Program-made: the position numbers and the translations under genes
NCBI GenBank assembly: GCA_947650365.1
Contig: CANTAL010000100.1
Span: 806,001-870,000 of the forward strand
Origin: Chamaelirium japonicum
Lineage: Eukaryota > Streptophyta > Magnoliopsida > Liliales > Melanthiaceae
Direction of reading: 5' to 3'
DNA length: 64,000 bases
In this document: positions 54,431 through 62,113 of the stretch, in pieces
Numbering within the stretch: position 1 is the first letter of the stretch
Layout: the number at the start of each line of letters is the position of its first letter
The notes under the pieces: model-generated
The model's database searches: none
The model's input: the letters and a program-made list of their open reading frames with translations, nothing else
Told to the model about the DNA's origin: nothing

Positions 54431-54736
54431 TGTGACTTGGGTATCGCACCAAATCTCCAACGGTCGCTTCACCTTAAATGCGGCGCGAGGCTCAACGCTG
54501 ATACGGCGAATCTCATCATTAGATCCCGATCGGCGCGAGACACGTGTCTCCTCCTCATTCGCTCTTCTTTTGTCAGTAATGACAGTGTCGGTGCCGGCGC
54601 AGCTTTTTCCACGCGTGGCCCACGTGGCACTGCCTAATTGGAGAACGGCGAGCTGTCGCTTCAACCGTCGACGTGTCGCCTCGTTGGGCGCGCTCGGGCA
54701 TTAACTGCGGCCCGCTTCACCTGTCTCTCACTTGCC

Positions 54737-54744
54737 TATAAATA
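54737..54744 (+). promoter_or_regulatory. TATA box of the antisense gene
   Basis: TATAAATA stands on the plus strand 105 bp before the ATG at 54849, in the context TGCCTATAAATAGGGG. Transcription would start near 54770, giving a leader of about 80 nt that includes a pyrimidine-rich stretch (CTCTCCCTTTCTCCTTCTGC). This is a typical plant promoter layout and shows that the plus-strand gene has its own promoter, separate from the LTR. Confidence 0.65.
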
Positions 54745-54848
54745 GGGGATGGGGGGTGTGTTTTTACCGCTGCGTGAAAAACAGCTCTCCCTTTCTCCTT
54801 CTGCTTTCAAATCGCAGCTCGCAGCTCGCTAGAGCCCTCTCGCTCTCA

Positions 54849-55448
54849 ATGGCTTCCTCTGCTGCCACTTCTTCTTCAGCCGCTGCTACTGCTGCTGCGA
54901 CCTCTCAGGAGGAGCCTCTCAATGTCGCTCCCATCTCGGTGCGTGCTCCCGGCACCGAGGGCGAGGCTCCCCCTAAGGTGCCCGCCGTTGTCTGGTTCAA
55001 CGACATCGGGGGCACGCCCGTCCCCGACAGTCTACGGACCGCTGCGGGCATTCCCCGTGAGCTCGCCATTCTGCCCCTCCCACGCTCGGGGAGGCTGCTT
55101 TCCGGCACGGCGGTCTCCGTAGGGCAGGTCTGGTCAGGGCTCCGGCTGCCCCTGAACCACCTCGCCAGCGAGCTACTGGAGCTGGCGGGCTTATGCCCCG
55201 CCCAGCTTCCAGGAAATTCATGGGGGATCCTCTACGGGCTTTCTCGTATTGAGGAAGCCCTCAACGTGAGGATCCCCCTCGCCTACCTTCTGAAGAAATG
55301 GCTCCTCAAGCCAGGGACCGTCTTCAGCGGGGTGGACTGCGACCACTTCTACCTCTCAGGCCGCCCCGGCGAGGTGCTGCCCTTCTCCGCGGTCGAGAAC
55401 AAGGATCGGTACTGGAAGGAGTATCCGTTCGTTGTCGCGGGGGAGTGA
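54849..55448 (+). CDS. Antisense gene of the element, N-terminal part (transposase_28-like domain)
   Basis: I start at ATG 54849 because it follows the TATA box by 105 bp; the in-frame TTG further upstream lies before any plausible transcript. The first 40 residues are Ala/Ser/Thr-rich. From about residue 85 to 199 there is a compact hydrophobic domain (LRLPLNHLASELLELAGLCP, then NSWGILYGL, then KKWLLKPG, then YWKEYPFVVAGE). This pattern resembles the plant 'putative gypsy-type transposon' family (Pfam PF04195, transposase_28), commonly found as an opposite-strand gene in Tat elements; its biochemical role is unknown. Translation stops at TGA 55446-55448, directly after GE, where the family usually continues with W. 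The same frame stays open beyond the stop for more than 800 codons, so this is probably a mutated single gene with 55449-57893. Confidence 0.7.
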   Translation: MASSAATSSSAAATAAATSQEEPLNVAPISVRAPGTEGEAPPKVPAVVWFNDIGGTPVPDSLRTAAGIPRELAILPLPRSGRLLSGTAVSVGQVWSGLRLPLNHLASELLELAGLCPAQLPGNSWGILYGLSRIEEALNVRIPLAYLLKKWLLKPGTVFSGVDCDHFYLSGRPGEVLPFSAVENKDRYWKEYPFVVAGE

Positions 55449-57893
55449 CGAGGTCCCTGTGCAGGCGTTCCCGCCCATCCCGGAAGGCCGCCGCTCCCCA
55501 ACTTCAAAGCGATCGGTGAGTACCGGGCCAAAGGGACGAAGTGTATTTCCGGGGCTCAGGAGCAAGCTCTTGACAAGGCGATCTTCGAGTTCCTTGGCGG
55601 GCGAACTCCCGAGAAGATCCTGGCTCCGGATTTCTCCTTCCTTTGGAAGGATCTCCGGACCGGCGCCATCACTACCCGCCAGAAGATTATGCGCAAGAAG
55701 GTGGCGGTCTCTCGCCGCACCGGGGCGACCTCCCAGGCTGCTGCGGCGTCCTCCGGCGCCGGCACCTCCTCGGCGAAGAAGGGGAAGAAGAAGCGGGCTT
55801 CCCCGATTGGGCTTGCCGACGAAGACGCCATCGATATGATCCGCGAGGAGGATATTCCCTCGCCGCCGCCTACCTCCCGCGAGGTTGCCCCAGGTCAGGC
55901 GAACTCTCCCTTAGTTCCCAATTCTCCTCCGCACTCCCCAGCTCCGGAACCCCCTCGACGCCAAGTTGTTATGGTCGACCCTGAGGACCCGCGCGTCGAG
56001 CTCCTACTCGGTATGGCTGAGGTGGAAACCCCAATGGCCGAGGTGCTGATGCGTGGGTTCCCGGGAGACCTCTCTAAACCTCTCTTTGTCGCGGTAATGA
56101 CCCCAGAGATGGAGGGCGCCCATATCAAGAAGAAGAAGAAGAAGGCTTCAACTGCCCGCCCAATGGCGGAGGACGACGTCGTTCGCAAGGCTCGTGAAGC
56201 CTACGAACGAGTCATTGAGGATAGGAGGAAAGCCGCTCTCGAGGAAGCGGGCTTGGCATCGGGCGAGGATCTCAGCGACGAGTCCAGCTCGGAAGAAGAG
56301 GAGCCGCGGTCTCTCGAGGGCGAGCCCGCTTCTGCGACGGCGATGCCTCCCCTGCCCTTCGAGGGACCGGCGCCAACGAGCCCGACGCCTTCTGCACCCG
56401 CTCCGGCCAAGACCTCGGCACCGGCTGCGCCTGCCCCCAGCACGCCCGCGCCCGAGCCCGCGCCCCTACCCGCAGCCGCTGCCTCGAGCGCGCCTGTACC
56501 CGAGCCTTCCAGCACGCCCGCGCCCGAGCTTGCGCCCGCGCCCTCTGTCGCTAGCCCGCCTGTGCTCGAGCCCGCTCATCCTGCCCCCGAGCCCTCGCCC
56601 GCGCCCGTGCCTGCGCCCGAGCTCGGGCCCGCGTCCGAGCCTGCGCCCGCGAACGAGCCCGCTCCTGCGCCCGGTCCCGCGCCTGCGCCCGCGTCCAAGC
56701 CCGCGTCCAAACCCGCACCCGCGCCCGAGCCTGCGTCTGCGCTCGCGTCCGAACCCGCGTCCGAGCCCGCGCTCGCGCCCGAGCCCGTGCCCAGCACGTC
56801 CGAGCCCGCGCCTGCGCCCGAGCCCGCGCCCAGCGCGCCCGAGCCCACGCCTGCGCCTGCTATCATCGCGCTCGCGCCCGAGCCCGCGCCTATGTCTCCT
56901 AGCGCGCCCGCGCCTGAACCCGCACCTGCCACTCTTGAGGTTCCTCCTCTCCCTGAGCTGGGCGGGTTGGCCTACTGGTCTCCGGACCTAGGGGCCATCC
57001 TGGATGACCTTCCTTGCTCCAGCTCGGAAGCCTCGGACCCGGACCTGCCGGGGCGAAGGGGAGCCGCCGTGCCTTCCCCTATCAACGAAGGGATTGCCGG
57101 CGCTCAAGGGGCCGAGCCCGCTGCTGCCGCCATCAGTGCGCCCCCTCCAGCTGCTCCCACCGAGGCGAGCCTAGCGGGCTCCTCCTCTGGCGGTCCTGAG
57201 CGCGCCCCTTTCTTCATGCGGGAGATCCTGGGGCGCAACATCTTCGCCCGGACTCCCTACATCGCTCTCATCAACCGACTGCTCGAGGTAAGACTACCTC
57301 CACTTCTCCTTTGTCCCCAAACTCCTGCTCTAACTCTTAACTCAAACTGTTCGCCCTTTTCGCAGGCAGAGCGGGTCAACCGGGCTCTCGCCGACGAGGT
57401 CGCGGGCATCGCGGGGGATACTGTCGCCCTCTACGATGACACTCTCCATGACTCGGAGAGGAGAGTAGACGAGTACATCTATCGGATCCGCCAAATGGAC
57501 CGGTCGGGCGAGCTGCGGGCTGAAGTGGACCGGCTGCGCCAGCAGGTCGCCTCCTCTAATGCTGAGGTCGCCGAACTGCGCCAGCGGGATGCCACTTTCA
57601 CCACCACGCTAGCTTCGGTGGAGGATGCCCGCGACCGCGCCCTATCCGATGCGCAGGCCGCCCGGAAGGAAATCTCCGAGCTTCAACGTCAGTTGGCGGC
57701 CTCTAGGGATGAGATCGCGTCTCTGAGGGAAACGCATCTCCAGGACCTCCACGCTCAGCAACGCCGCCTCCAGGCGCAGCTCAACGAGCTCCTGCGGAAA
57801 GGTGCGCTCGACGCCATCGAGAAGTACAAGGCCGAAAGGTCGAAAAAGAGGAAGCGTGATGACGACGCGGGCACTGGCGCGGGCCCAGCCTAG
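55449..57893 (+). CDS. Antisense gene of the element, C-terminal part (Pro-rich, coiled coil, NLS)
   Basis: This is the same reading frame as 54849-55448, after the in-frame TGA; the first ATG is at 55689. Just after the stop the protein-like stretch NFKAIGEYRAKGTK and FSFLWKDL completes the N-terminal domain. Next come basic patches (KKGKKKRAS, and a KKKKKK run near 56135), an acidic Ser/Glu patch (DESSSEEEEP), about 190 residues of Pro/Ala/Glu repeats (PAPEPAPA), and a last 150 residues with heptad-like coiled coil (ELRAEVDRLRQQV, ELQRQLAASRDEIASLRE) and a C-terminal nuclear-signal-like KKRKRDDD. An intron at 57288-57365 interrupts the coding sequence just before the coiled coil. The gene ends 758 bp from the end of pol, tail to tail. 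A role in regulating the element or in nuclear localisation is only a guess. Just before 55500 another frame also looks protein-like, so small indels cannot be excluded. Confidence 0.65.
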   Translation, partial: RGPCAGVPAHPGRPPLPNFKAIGEYRAKGTKCISGAQEQALDKAIFEFLGGRTPEKILAPDFSFLWKDLRTGAITTRQKIMRKKVAVSRRTGATSQAAAASSGAGTSSAKKGKKKRASPIGLADEDAIDMIREEDIPSPPPTSREVAPGQANSPLVPNSPPHSPAPEPPRRQVVMVDPEDPRVELLLGMAEVETPMAEVLMRGFPGDLSKPLFVAVMTPEMEGAHIKKKKKKASTARPMAEDDVVRKAREAYERVIEDRRKAALEEAGLASGEDLSDESSSEEEEPRSLEGEPASATAMPPLPFEGPAPTSPTPSAPAPAKTSAPAAPAPSTPAPEPAPLPAAAASSAPVPEPSSTPAPELAPAPSVASPPVLEPAHPAPEPSPAPVPAPELGPASEPAPANEPAPAPGPAPAPASKPASKPAPAPEPASALASEPASEPALAPEPVPSTSEPAPAPEPAPSAPEPTPAPAIIALAPEPAPMSPSAPAPEPAPATLEVPPLPELGGLAYWSPDLGAILDDLPCSSSEASDPDLPGRRGAAVPSPINEGIAGAQGAEPAAAAISAPPPAAPTEASLAGSSSGGPERAPFFMREILGRNIFARTPYIALINRLLEVRLPPLLLCPQTPALTLNSNCSPFSQAERVNRALADEVAGIAGDTVALYDDTLHDSERRVDEYIYRIRQMDRSGELRAEVDRLRQQVASSNAEVAELRQRDATFTTTLASVEDARDRALSDAQAARKEISELQRQLAASRDEIASLRETHLQDLHAQQRRLQAQLNELLRKGALDAIEKYKAERSKKRKRDDDAGTGAGPA
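56370..56940 (+). repeat. Degenerate hexamer/dodecamer repeat encoding PAPEPA tracts
   Basis: GAGCCCGCGCCC-like hexamers repeat with variation and encode alternating Pro, Ala and Glu. The repeat is in frame with the antisense gene, and long shadow frames on the other phases and strand come from it. The region probably expands and contracts by slippage. Confidence 0.85.
57288..57365 (+). other. Probable 78-nt intron in the antisense gene
   Basis: The 5' site reads GAG/GTAAGAC, the 3' site reads CCCTTTTCGCAG/GCAGAG, and a CTAAC branch-point-like motif lies at 57330-57334, about 31 nt before the 3' site. The segment between is pyrimidine-rich, unlike the coding sequence around it. Its length is a multiple of three and it has no stop, so the frame reads through; splicing would join NRLLE to AERVNRAL. 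It is phase 0. Confidence 0.75.
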
Positions 57894-57930
57894 GCTGTAT
57901 CTTTGTAACCCTTGTAATCATTTTCAGTAT

Positions 57931-57936
57931 AATGAA
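57931..57936 (+). promoter_or_regulatory. Possible poly(A) near-upstream element of the antisense gene
   Basis: AATGAA lies 38 bp after the stop codon, preceded by TTTGTAA and TTGTAAT, which resemble plant far-upstream elements. AATGAA is an accepted variant of AATAAA in plants. From here to about 58344 I see no gene, only AT-richer spacer. Confidence 0.4.
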
Positions 57937-58344
57937 TGACATATCCTTTTGAGCTCGCCTCTGTTCCTTACTTTTCCATGTCTCTTTTCCTCTCCTTGTG
58001 TTGCTCATGAGTTCGCTTTGGGAGTTCGCAGCGACCTCGAGAGCGATACCCCGGGCGAGGCAGCTAATTCGATTCAACCTTTTTATTTTAAAATATATGC
58101 AAACGAAAAATTCGGCATGCTCGCAAAAACTCGATAGTCTCTGAGCCCGGAAAACATTTAAGCGAACCAAAAGACTTCAAAAACTTCCCTACACTCAGAG
58201 ACTTAAACCGTTTTTATTTTTAAAGGAAACTAATAAGTGCTAGCTGCCCCCTGCCCGGGTAATTTCTCTCGATGATCCTGTTCGGCGGGCTCGCCCTTTG
58301 AGGGGTTTGCCAACGCCAGGATGCTTCCGTTCATGGCGGGTGAA

Positions 58345-58555
58345 CGCGAAGGATCCTGGTTAGGTTTAGAGTCCACTAGGCAGCGGACTTCCCCGGGAAG
58401 CTCAAGGTCGCCCACTGGCTGCCTCTGAGGATCCCGGTCTTGCTTTAAGTCCGCACAGCGGTGAACTGCCCCGGGAAGCTCAAGGTCGCCCACTGGCTGC
58501 CTCTGAGGATCCCGGTTTTGCTTTAAGTCCGCGCAACGGCGGACTGCACACTATA
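58345..58555. repeat. 78-bp direct repeats downstream of integrase
   Basis: CCCCGGGAAGCTCAAGGTCG occurs at 58391 and 58469, each followed by CCCACTGGCTGCCTCTGAGG, ATCCCGGT(C/T)TTGCTTTAAGT and a CAGCGG-like end. Diverged partial units lie on both sides. The repeats fall in the gap between the two convergent genes, so they would be in both 3' untranslated regions. Beyond them, 58556-58651 shows no feature. Confidence 0.8.
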
Positions 58556-58651
58556 GATCATGCGGGCTCTGTCTGCGCCGAGCTTCCTAGTTCAATTGTT
58601 GAAAACCTCTATCGTTCATTCACAACTTCTTCAGAATTTACAAAAATTTCT

Positions 58652-60043
58652 TTAGGCATAGAACTTGCGAAGGTGCAGAGCGTTCCAAGGTCGCTCTAAC
58701 AGGTCGCCTCCTGCGGTCATCAACCGGTAAGCCCCCGAGCTTCCTGCTTCGTGTATTATGTATGGGCCTTCCCAGTTCGCCGCGAGCTTTCCTGCATTAG
58801 GCTCTTGCGTGTTTGCAAACACCTTTCTCATCACCAGATCGCCGGCCTTGAACGCCCGATGGCGGACTCTTTTGTCATAGGCGCGCTTCATCTCTTGTCT
58901 GTATCCGGCAAGGTGTAGATTGGTGCGCTCTCGTCTTTCTTCGAGCTGATCAAGGGAGTCGACGAGCAGTTTGTCGTTGTCGACCTCCGCCGACGCGAGC
59001 CTTCTTTCAGTGGGCAGCTCGGCCTCTATGGGTAGCACGGCTTCGCAACCAAAAGTGAGACTGAAAGGGGATTCGTTAGTTGAGCGACGTGGAGTAGTGC
59101 GATAGGCCCACAAGACTCCGTCAAGCTCCTGCTCCCACAATCCTTTTTTCCCTTCCAGCCTCTTCTTGAGGTTGTCCAAGATCACGCGATTCGTTGCTTC
59201 GGCCTGCCCGTTGCTTTGAGGGTACCTTGGGGAAGAGAATCTTAGGTCGACTCCATATTCCACACAAAAGCTTCTGATTAAGCGATTGTCGAACTGGCGA
59301 CCATTGTCGGTGATAAGTATCCGAGGCAGACCGAACCGACAGAAAATATTCTTCCACAGGAAGTCTTTTACCTGCTTCTCGCCTATCTTGGCTAGCGGGA
59401 CCGCTTCCACCCATTTGGTGAAGTAGTCCGTAGCTACTAGGATGAATTTCTTTTGCCGGGCTGACACAAGGAAAGGTCCCACAATATCCAACCCCCATTG
59501 CTGGAAAGGCCAGGGGCTCGCCAGAGGATGCAGTTCTTCTGCGGGCATATGGTTCGTGGTGGCGTGCTTCTGGCATTGGATGCACCTCTGGGCGACCTTC
59601 AAAGCGTCTTGTTCCAGAGTGGGCCACCAGTATCCTTGCCTTCGTACTTTTGCAGCTAGAGACTGCCCACCAGCGTGGTTTCCCAGCTCGCCAGAGTGGA
59701 TACAATTCAGTACTTCTTCAGTCTCCGGGCTCTCGACACAACGGAGACTTGGCCCGCCAAAAGATCTTCGAAAAAGGCGATCCCAGCAAATGAGGTAGCG
59801 CCCAGCGCATTTCTCCACTCGCCGGGCTTTCTCTCTATCCTCTGGAAGCTCGCCCTTCTGGAGAAAACGAAGAATGGGGGCGGTCCACCCGCTGGGTGGT
59901 ACGTCGGCGGAGACTTGGTTAACAGCGGGCTCCATCAGTTGGAGCCGAGACTGATTTTGGACATCGATGAGAATCTGGCGAGCCTCTGATGTTCCCAGCA
60001 AAGAGGCGGCGTTTGCCAAAGCATCAGCTCGCCTATTATCGGC
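58652..60043 (-). CDS. Integrase (pol C-terminal segment), after an in-frame stop
   Basis: Integrase inserts the element's DNA copy into the genome. Numbering from the first Met (60019), the zinc-binding HHCC module is H108, H115, C146, C149. The catalytic core has D178 (WGLDIVGPF), D238 (LITDNGRQF) and E274 (NGQAEATNRVI), a D-x35-E spacing as the family requires. A GPY/F module (NWEGPYII) lies near residue 418. The frame is the same as the RT segment, divided from it only by TGA 60044-60046. The codons directly after that TGA (ADNRRADALA) still belong to the second RNase H domain and hold its last catalytic Asp. No further break is seen through the TAA at 58652-58654. Confidence 0.92.
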   Translation of the reverse strand, partial: ADNRRADALANAASLLGTSEARQILIDVQNQSRLQLMEPAVNQVSADVPPSGWTAPILRFLQKGELPEDREKARRVEKCAGRYLICWDRLFRRSFGGPSLRCVESPETEEVLNCIHSGELGNHAGGQSLAAKVRRQGYWWPTLEQDALKVAQRCIQCQKHATTNHMPAEELHPLASPWPFQQWGLDIVGPFLVSARQKKFILVATDYFTKWVEAVPLAKIGEKQVKDFLWKNIFCRFGLPRILITDNGRQFDNRLIRSFCVEYGVDLRFSSPRYPQSNGQAEATNRVILDNLKKRLEGKKGLWEQELDGVLWAYRTTPRRSTNESPFSLTFGCEAVLPIEAELPTERRLASAEVDNDKLLVDSLDQLEERRERTNLHLAGYRQEMKRAYDKRVRHRAFKAGDLVMRKVFANTQEPNAGKLAANWEGPYIIHEAGSSGAYRLMTAGGDLLERPWNALHLRKFYA

Positions 60044-62113
60044 TCATGGAATTTGCTCAAATGAGATCTTTTCAAACTCCGCGGCCTTGTGCTTCACCAG
60101 ATCCACATAGCCCGCCATTCGTGCATCCCGAGAGGCGTACTCCCCATTGATTTGGCAAATAATTAGCTGGGAATCGCTAAAGACCTTCAAGCGTTTGGCG
60201 CCTACGTCTTGAGCGAGCTCCAGGCCAGCCAGCAGCGCCTTGTATTCCGCCTCATTGTTGGTAGCTGCGAAATCCAGTCGGACTGATTTTTCCAGAAGTA
60301 CCGATTGGGCGATCAGTGCGACCCCGATCCCAGCCCCTGAAGCGTTGGAGGATCCATCGACGAATAATTCCCAGGCCGCCTCCTCTGAACGCCTAGTTTG
60401 AGGAAGCTCGCCTTGGTTGTCCAAGAACCTCGCCTTCCCAGGGTGTGCCTCAGTTGGCTCATCTTCCTGGTACTGGATCGGTTCTTCTATGGGGAAGTCC
60501 GCCAAGAAATCGGCGAGAACCTGTCCTTTGACAGCAACTCGCGGGACATACTCCAAACCATAGGCGGCGAGCTCGGTGGGCCAACGGTAGAGCCTGCCAG
60601 CTACCGAGGGCCTGGAGAGCGCGCTCTTTAGAGGGTGCTCTGTGATGACCCTGACAGGGTGGGCCGAGAAGTAGGGGTGGAGCTTTCTCGCGGTAAGGAC
60701 CAAGGCCAGTGCGACCTTCTCGATTGGTCGATACCGGAGCTCGGCGGGGAGCATTGTGTGGCTTACAAAGTACACAGGCCGCTCCACTTTTGCTTCCTCC
60801 ACCACCAAGACCCCGCTCACCGCATTCTCAGTGACCGCAAGATACACGCCGAGTTTGGCGCCCTCTTTGGGTGCTGCTAAGATCGGTGGGCTCGCCAGGT
60901 AGTCTTTGATCTTCTGGAAGGTGTGCTCGCACTTCTTATCCCAATAAATGCTCGCTCCTTTTCGTAGCAGCTCAAAAAGGGGTCGGCAGCTGTCTGAGGA
61001 TTTGGAGATGAACCGATTGAGCGCGGCGATTCGCCTGCTCAATCTCTGGACTTCCTGCCGGGTCCTCGGCGCGGGCATTTCGACAAGTGCTCGGATTTGC
61101 CCCGGGTCGGCCTCGATCCCCCTGTGGGTGACCAGGTACCCGAGGAATTTCCCCGAAGTCACCCCGAATGCGCACTTCGCCGGATTCAACCTCATTTGGT
61201 ACTTTCTTAGTATCTCGAAGGTTTCTCGGAGATCGGCAACATGCCCCTCTCGCTCCCGACTCTTTACCAGGAGGTCGTCTACATAAACTTCGACGTTTTT
61301 GCCGATCTGATCTTTGAACATCTGAGTGACTAGCCTTTGGTAGGTCGCTCCAGCGTTTTTAAGCCCGAACGGCATCACTCGATAGCAGTACAACTTCTGG
61401 TAGCCCGCTTTCGAGTAGAAGGCGGTCTTCTCCTGATCGTCGGCGTGGAGAGGTATCTGGTTATACCCAGAATATCTATCCATGAAGGACAGGGCCTGGA
61501 ACCCGACAGCTGCGTCGACCAGTGCGCCTATTCTCGGAAGAGGAAATCCGTCCTTCGGGCATGCCTTGTTGAGGTCGGAGAAGTCAATGCACACCCTGAC
61601 TGCTCCGCTCTTCTTAAGCACCGCCACGATATTGGAGATCCACTCGGGGAAGTGCGCCTCGCGGATGAAGCCGGCTCGCTCCAGCTTGTCTATCTCCGCC
61701 GCCACTGAAGCGGACTTCGCAGCGGGTATGTGCCGAGCTTTCTGCTTGACCGGCGGGAACTCCTTCATGGTGTGCAGACGATGACAGGCGACCTCCGGGT
61801 CGATCCCTGGCATGTCCGCGAAGCTCCAGGCGAATACGTCACGGTATTCCCTGAGTAAGTTGGTTATGGCCAGGACCTCGCCCTTGGTTAGCGAGGTTCC
61901 GAGGCTAACAATTCTTGGCCCTTCTTTGCCGCCAAGGTCGACCTCTTGAAGTGGTTCGGCAATTGGTAAACTTCCTCTCTTGGGGGTTGTCGGGCGACCT
62001 CCCTCCTCCAACTTGAGGTCCACACCGCTCCCACCCGGGGGTGGAGTAGGGGACTTAAGCGAGGAGGCCTTCAGCGGGCTCCCCCATAGCTCGCTCGTTG
62101 CGGGTGATAATTG
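60044..62113 (-). CDS. Reverse transcriptase, RNase H and second RNase H (pol segment)
   Basis: This segment copies element RNA into DNA and removes the RNA strand. No ATG is present at the front; the frame is continuous with protease upstream apart from the TAG at 62114-62116. Counting from 62023, the RT core shows VCIDFSDLNKACPKDGFPLP (about 144-163), the first metal Asp in SFMDRYSGYNQI (182), and YVDD (247-250). The connection/RNase H that follows has lost its first acidic residue (VYLAVTENAV where active copies of other lineages have an Asp). A second RNase H begins near 549 with D556 (VDGSS), E591 (NNEAEYKALLAGL) and D617 (FSDSQLI). This second domain is the 'archaeal-like' aRNH known from Tat elements. 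The segment ends at TGA 60044-60046, inside aRNH after QIP, where an Arg is usual; a CGA-to-TGA transition is the simplest cause. Confidence 0.93.
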   Translation of the reverse strand, partial: QLSPATSELWGSPLKASSLKSPTPPPGGSGVDLKLEEGGRPTTPKRGSLPIAEPLQEVDLGGKEGPRIVSLGTSLTKGEVLAITNLLREYRDVFAWSFADMPGIDPEVACHRLHTMKEFPPVKQKARHIPAAKSASVAAEIDKLERAGFIREAHFPEWISNIVAVLKKSGAVRVCIDFSDLNKACPKDGFPLPRIGALVDAAVGFQALSFMDRYSGYNQIPLHADDQEKTAFYSKAGYQKLYCYRVMPFGLKNAGATYQRLVTQMFKDQIGKNVEVYVDDLLVKSREREGHVADLRETFEILRKYQMRLNPAKCAFGVTSGKFLGYLVTHRGIEADPGQIRALVEMPAPRTRQEVQRLSRRIAALNRFISKSSDSCRPLFELLRKGASIYWDKKCEHTFQKIKDYLASPPILAAPKEGAKLGVYLAVTENAVSGVLVVEEAKVERPVYFVSHTMLPAELRYRPIEKVALALVLTARKLHPYFSAHPVRVITEHPLKSALSRPSVAGRLYRWPTELAAYGLEYVPRVAVKGQVLADFLADFPIEEPIQYQEDEPTEAHPGKARFLDNQGELPQTRRSEEAAWELFVDGSSNASGAGIGVALIAQSVLLEKSVRLDFAATNNEAEYKALLAGLELAQDVGAKRLKVFSDSQLIICQINGEYASRDARMAGYVDLVKHKAAEFEKISFEQIP

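Noticed and set aside
53278-54704. Two long plus-strand open frames of 230-240 codons
   Set aside because: They lie in the 145-bp tandem array, have repetitive low-complexity products, and several overlapping frames on both strands are open for the same reason.
54732-54848. Upstream in-frame extension of the antisense gene
   Set aside because: It begins with TTG inside the TATA region and precedes the likely transcription start.
55516-55561. Possible intron starting GTGAGTACC in the antisense gene
   Set aside because: The nearest CAG would make it only about 46 nt, too short for a plant intron, and the frame through it reads as good protein.
56194-56991. Arg/Pro-rich 265-codon frame and the Gly/Ala-rich frame on the minus strand at 56576-56932
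   Set aside because: They are shadows of the GAGCCCGCGCCC repeat in the antisense gene.
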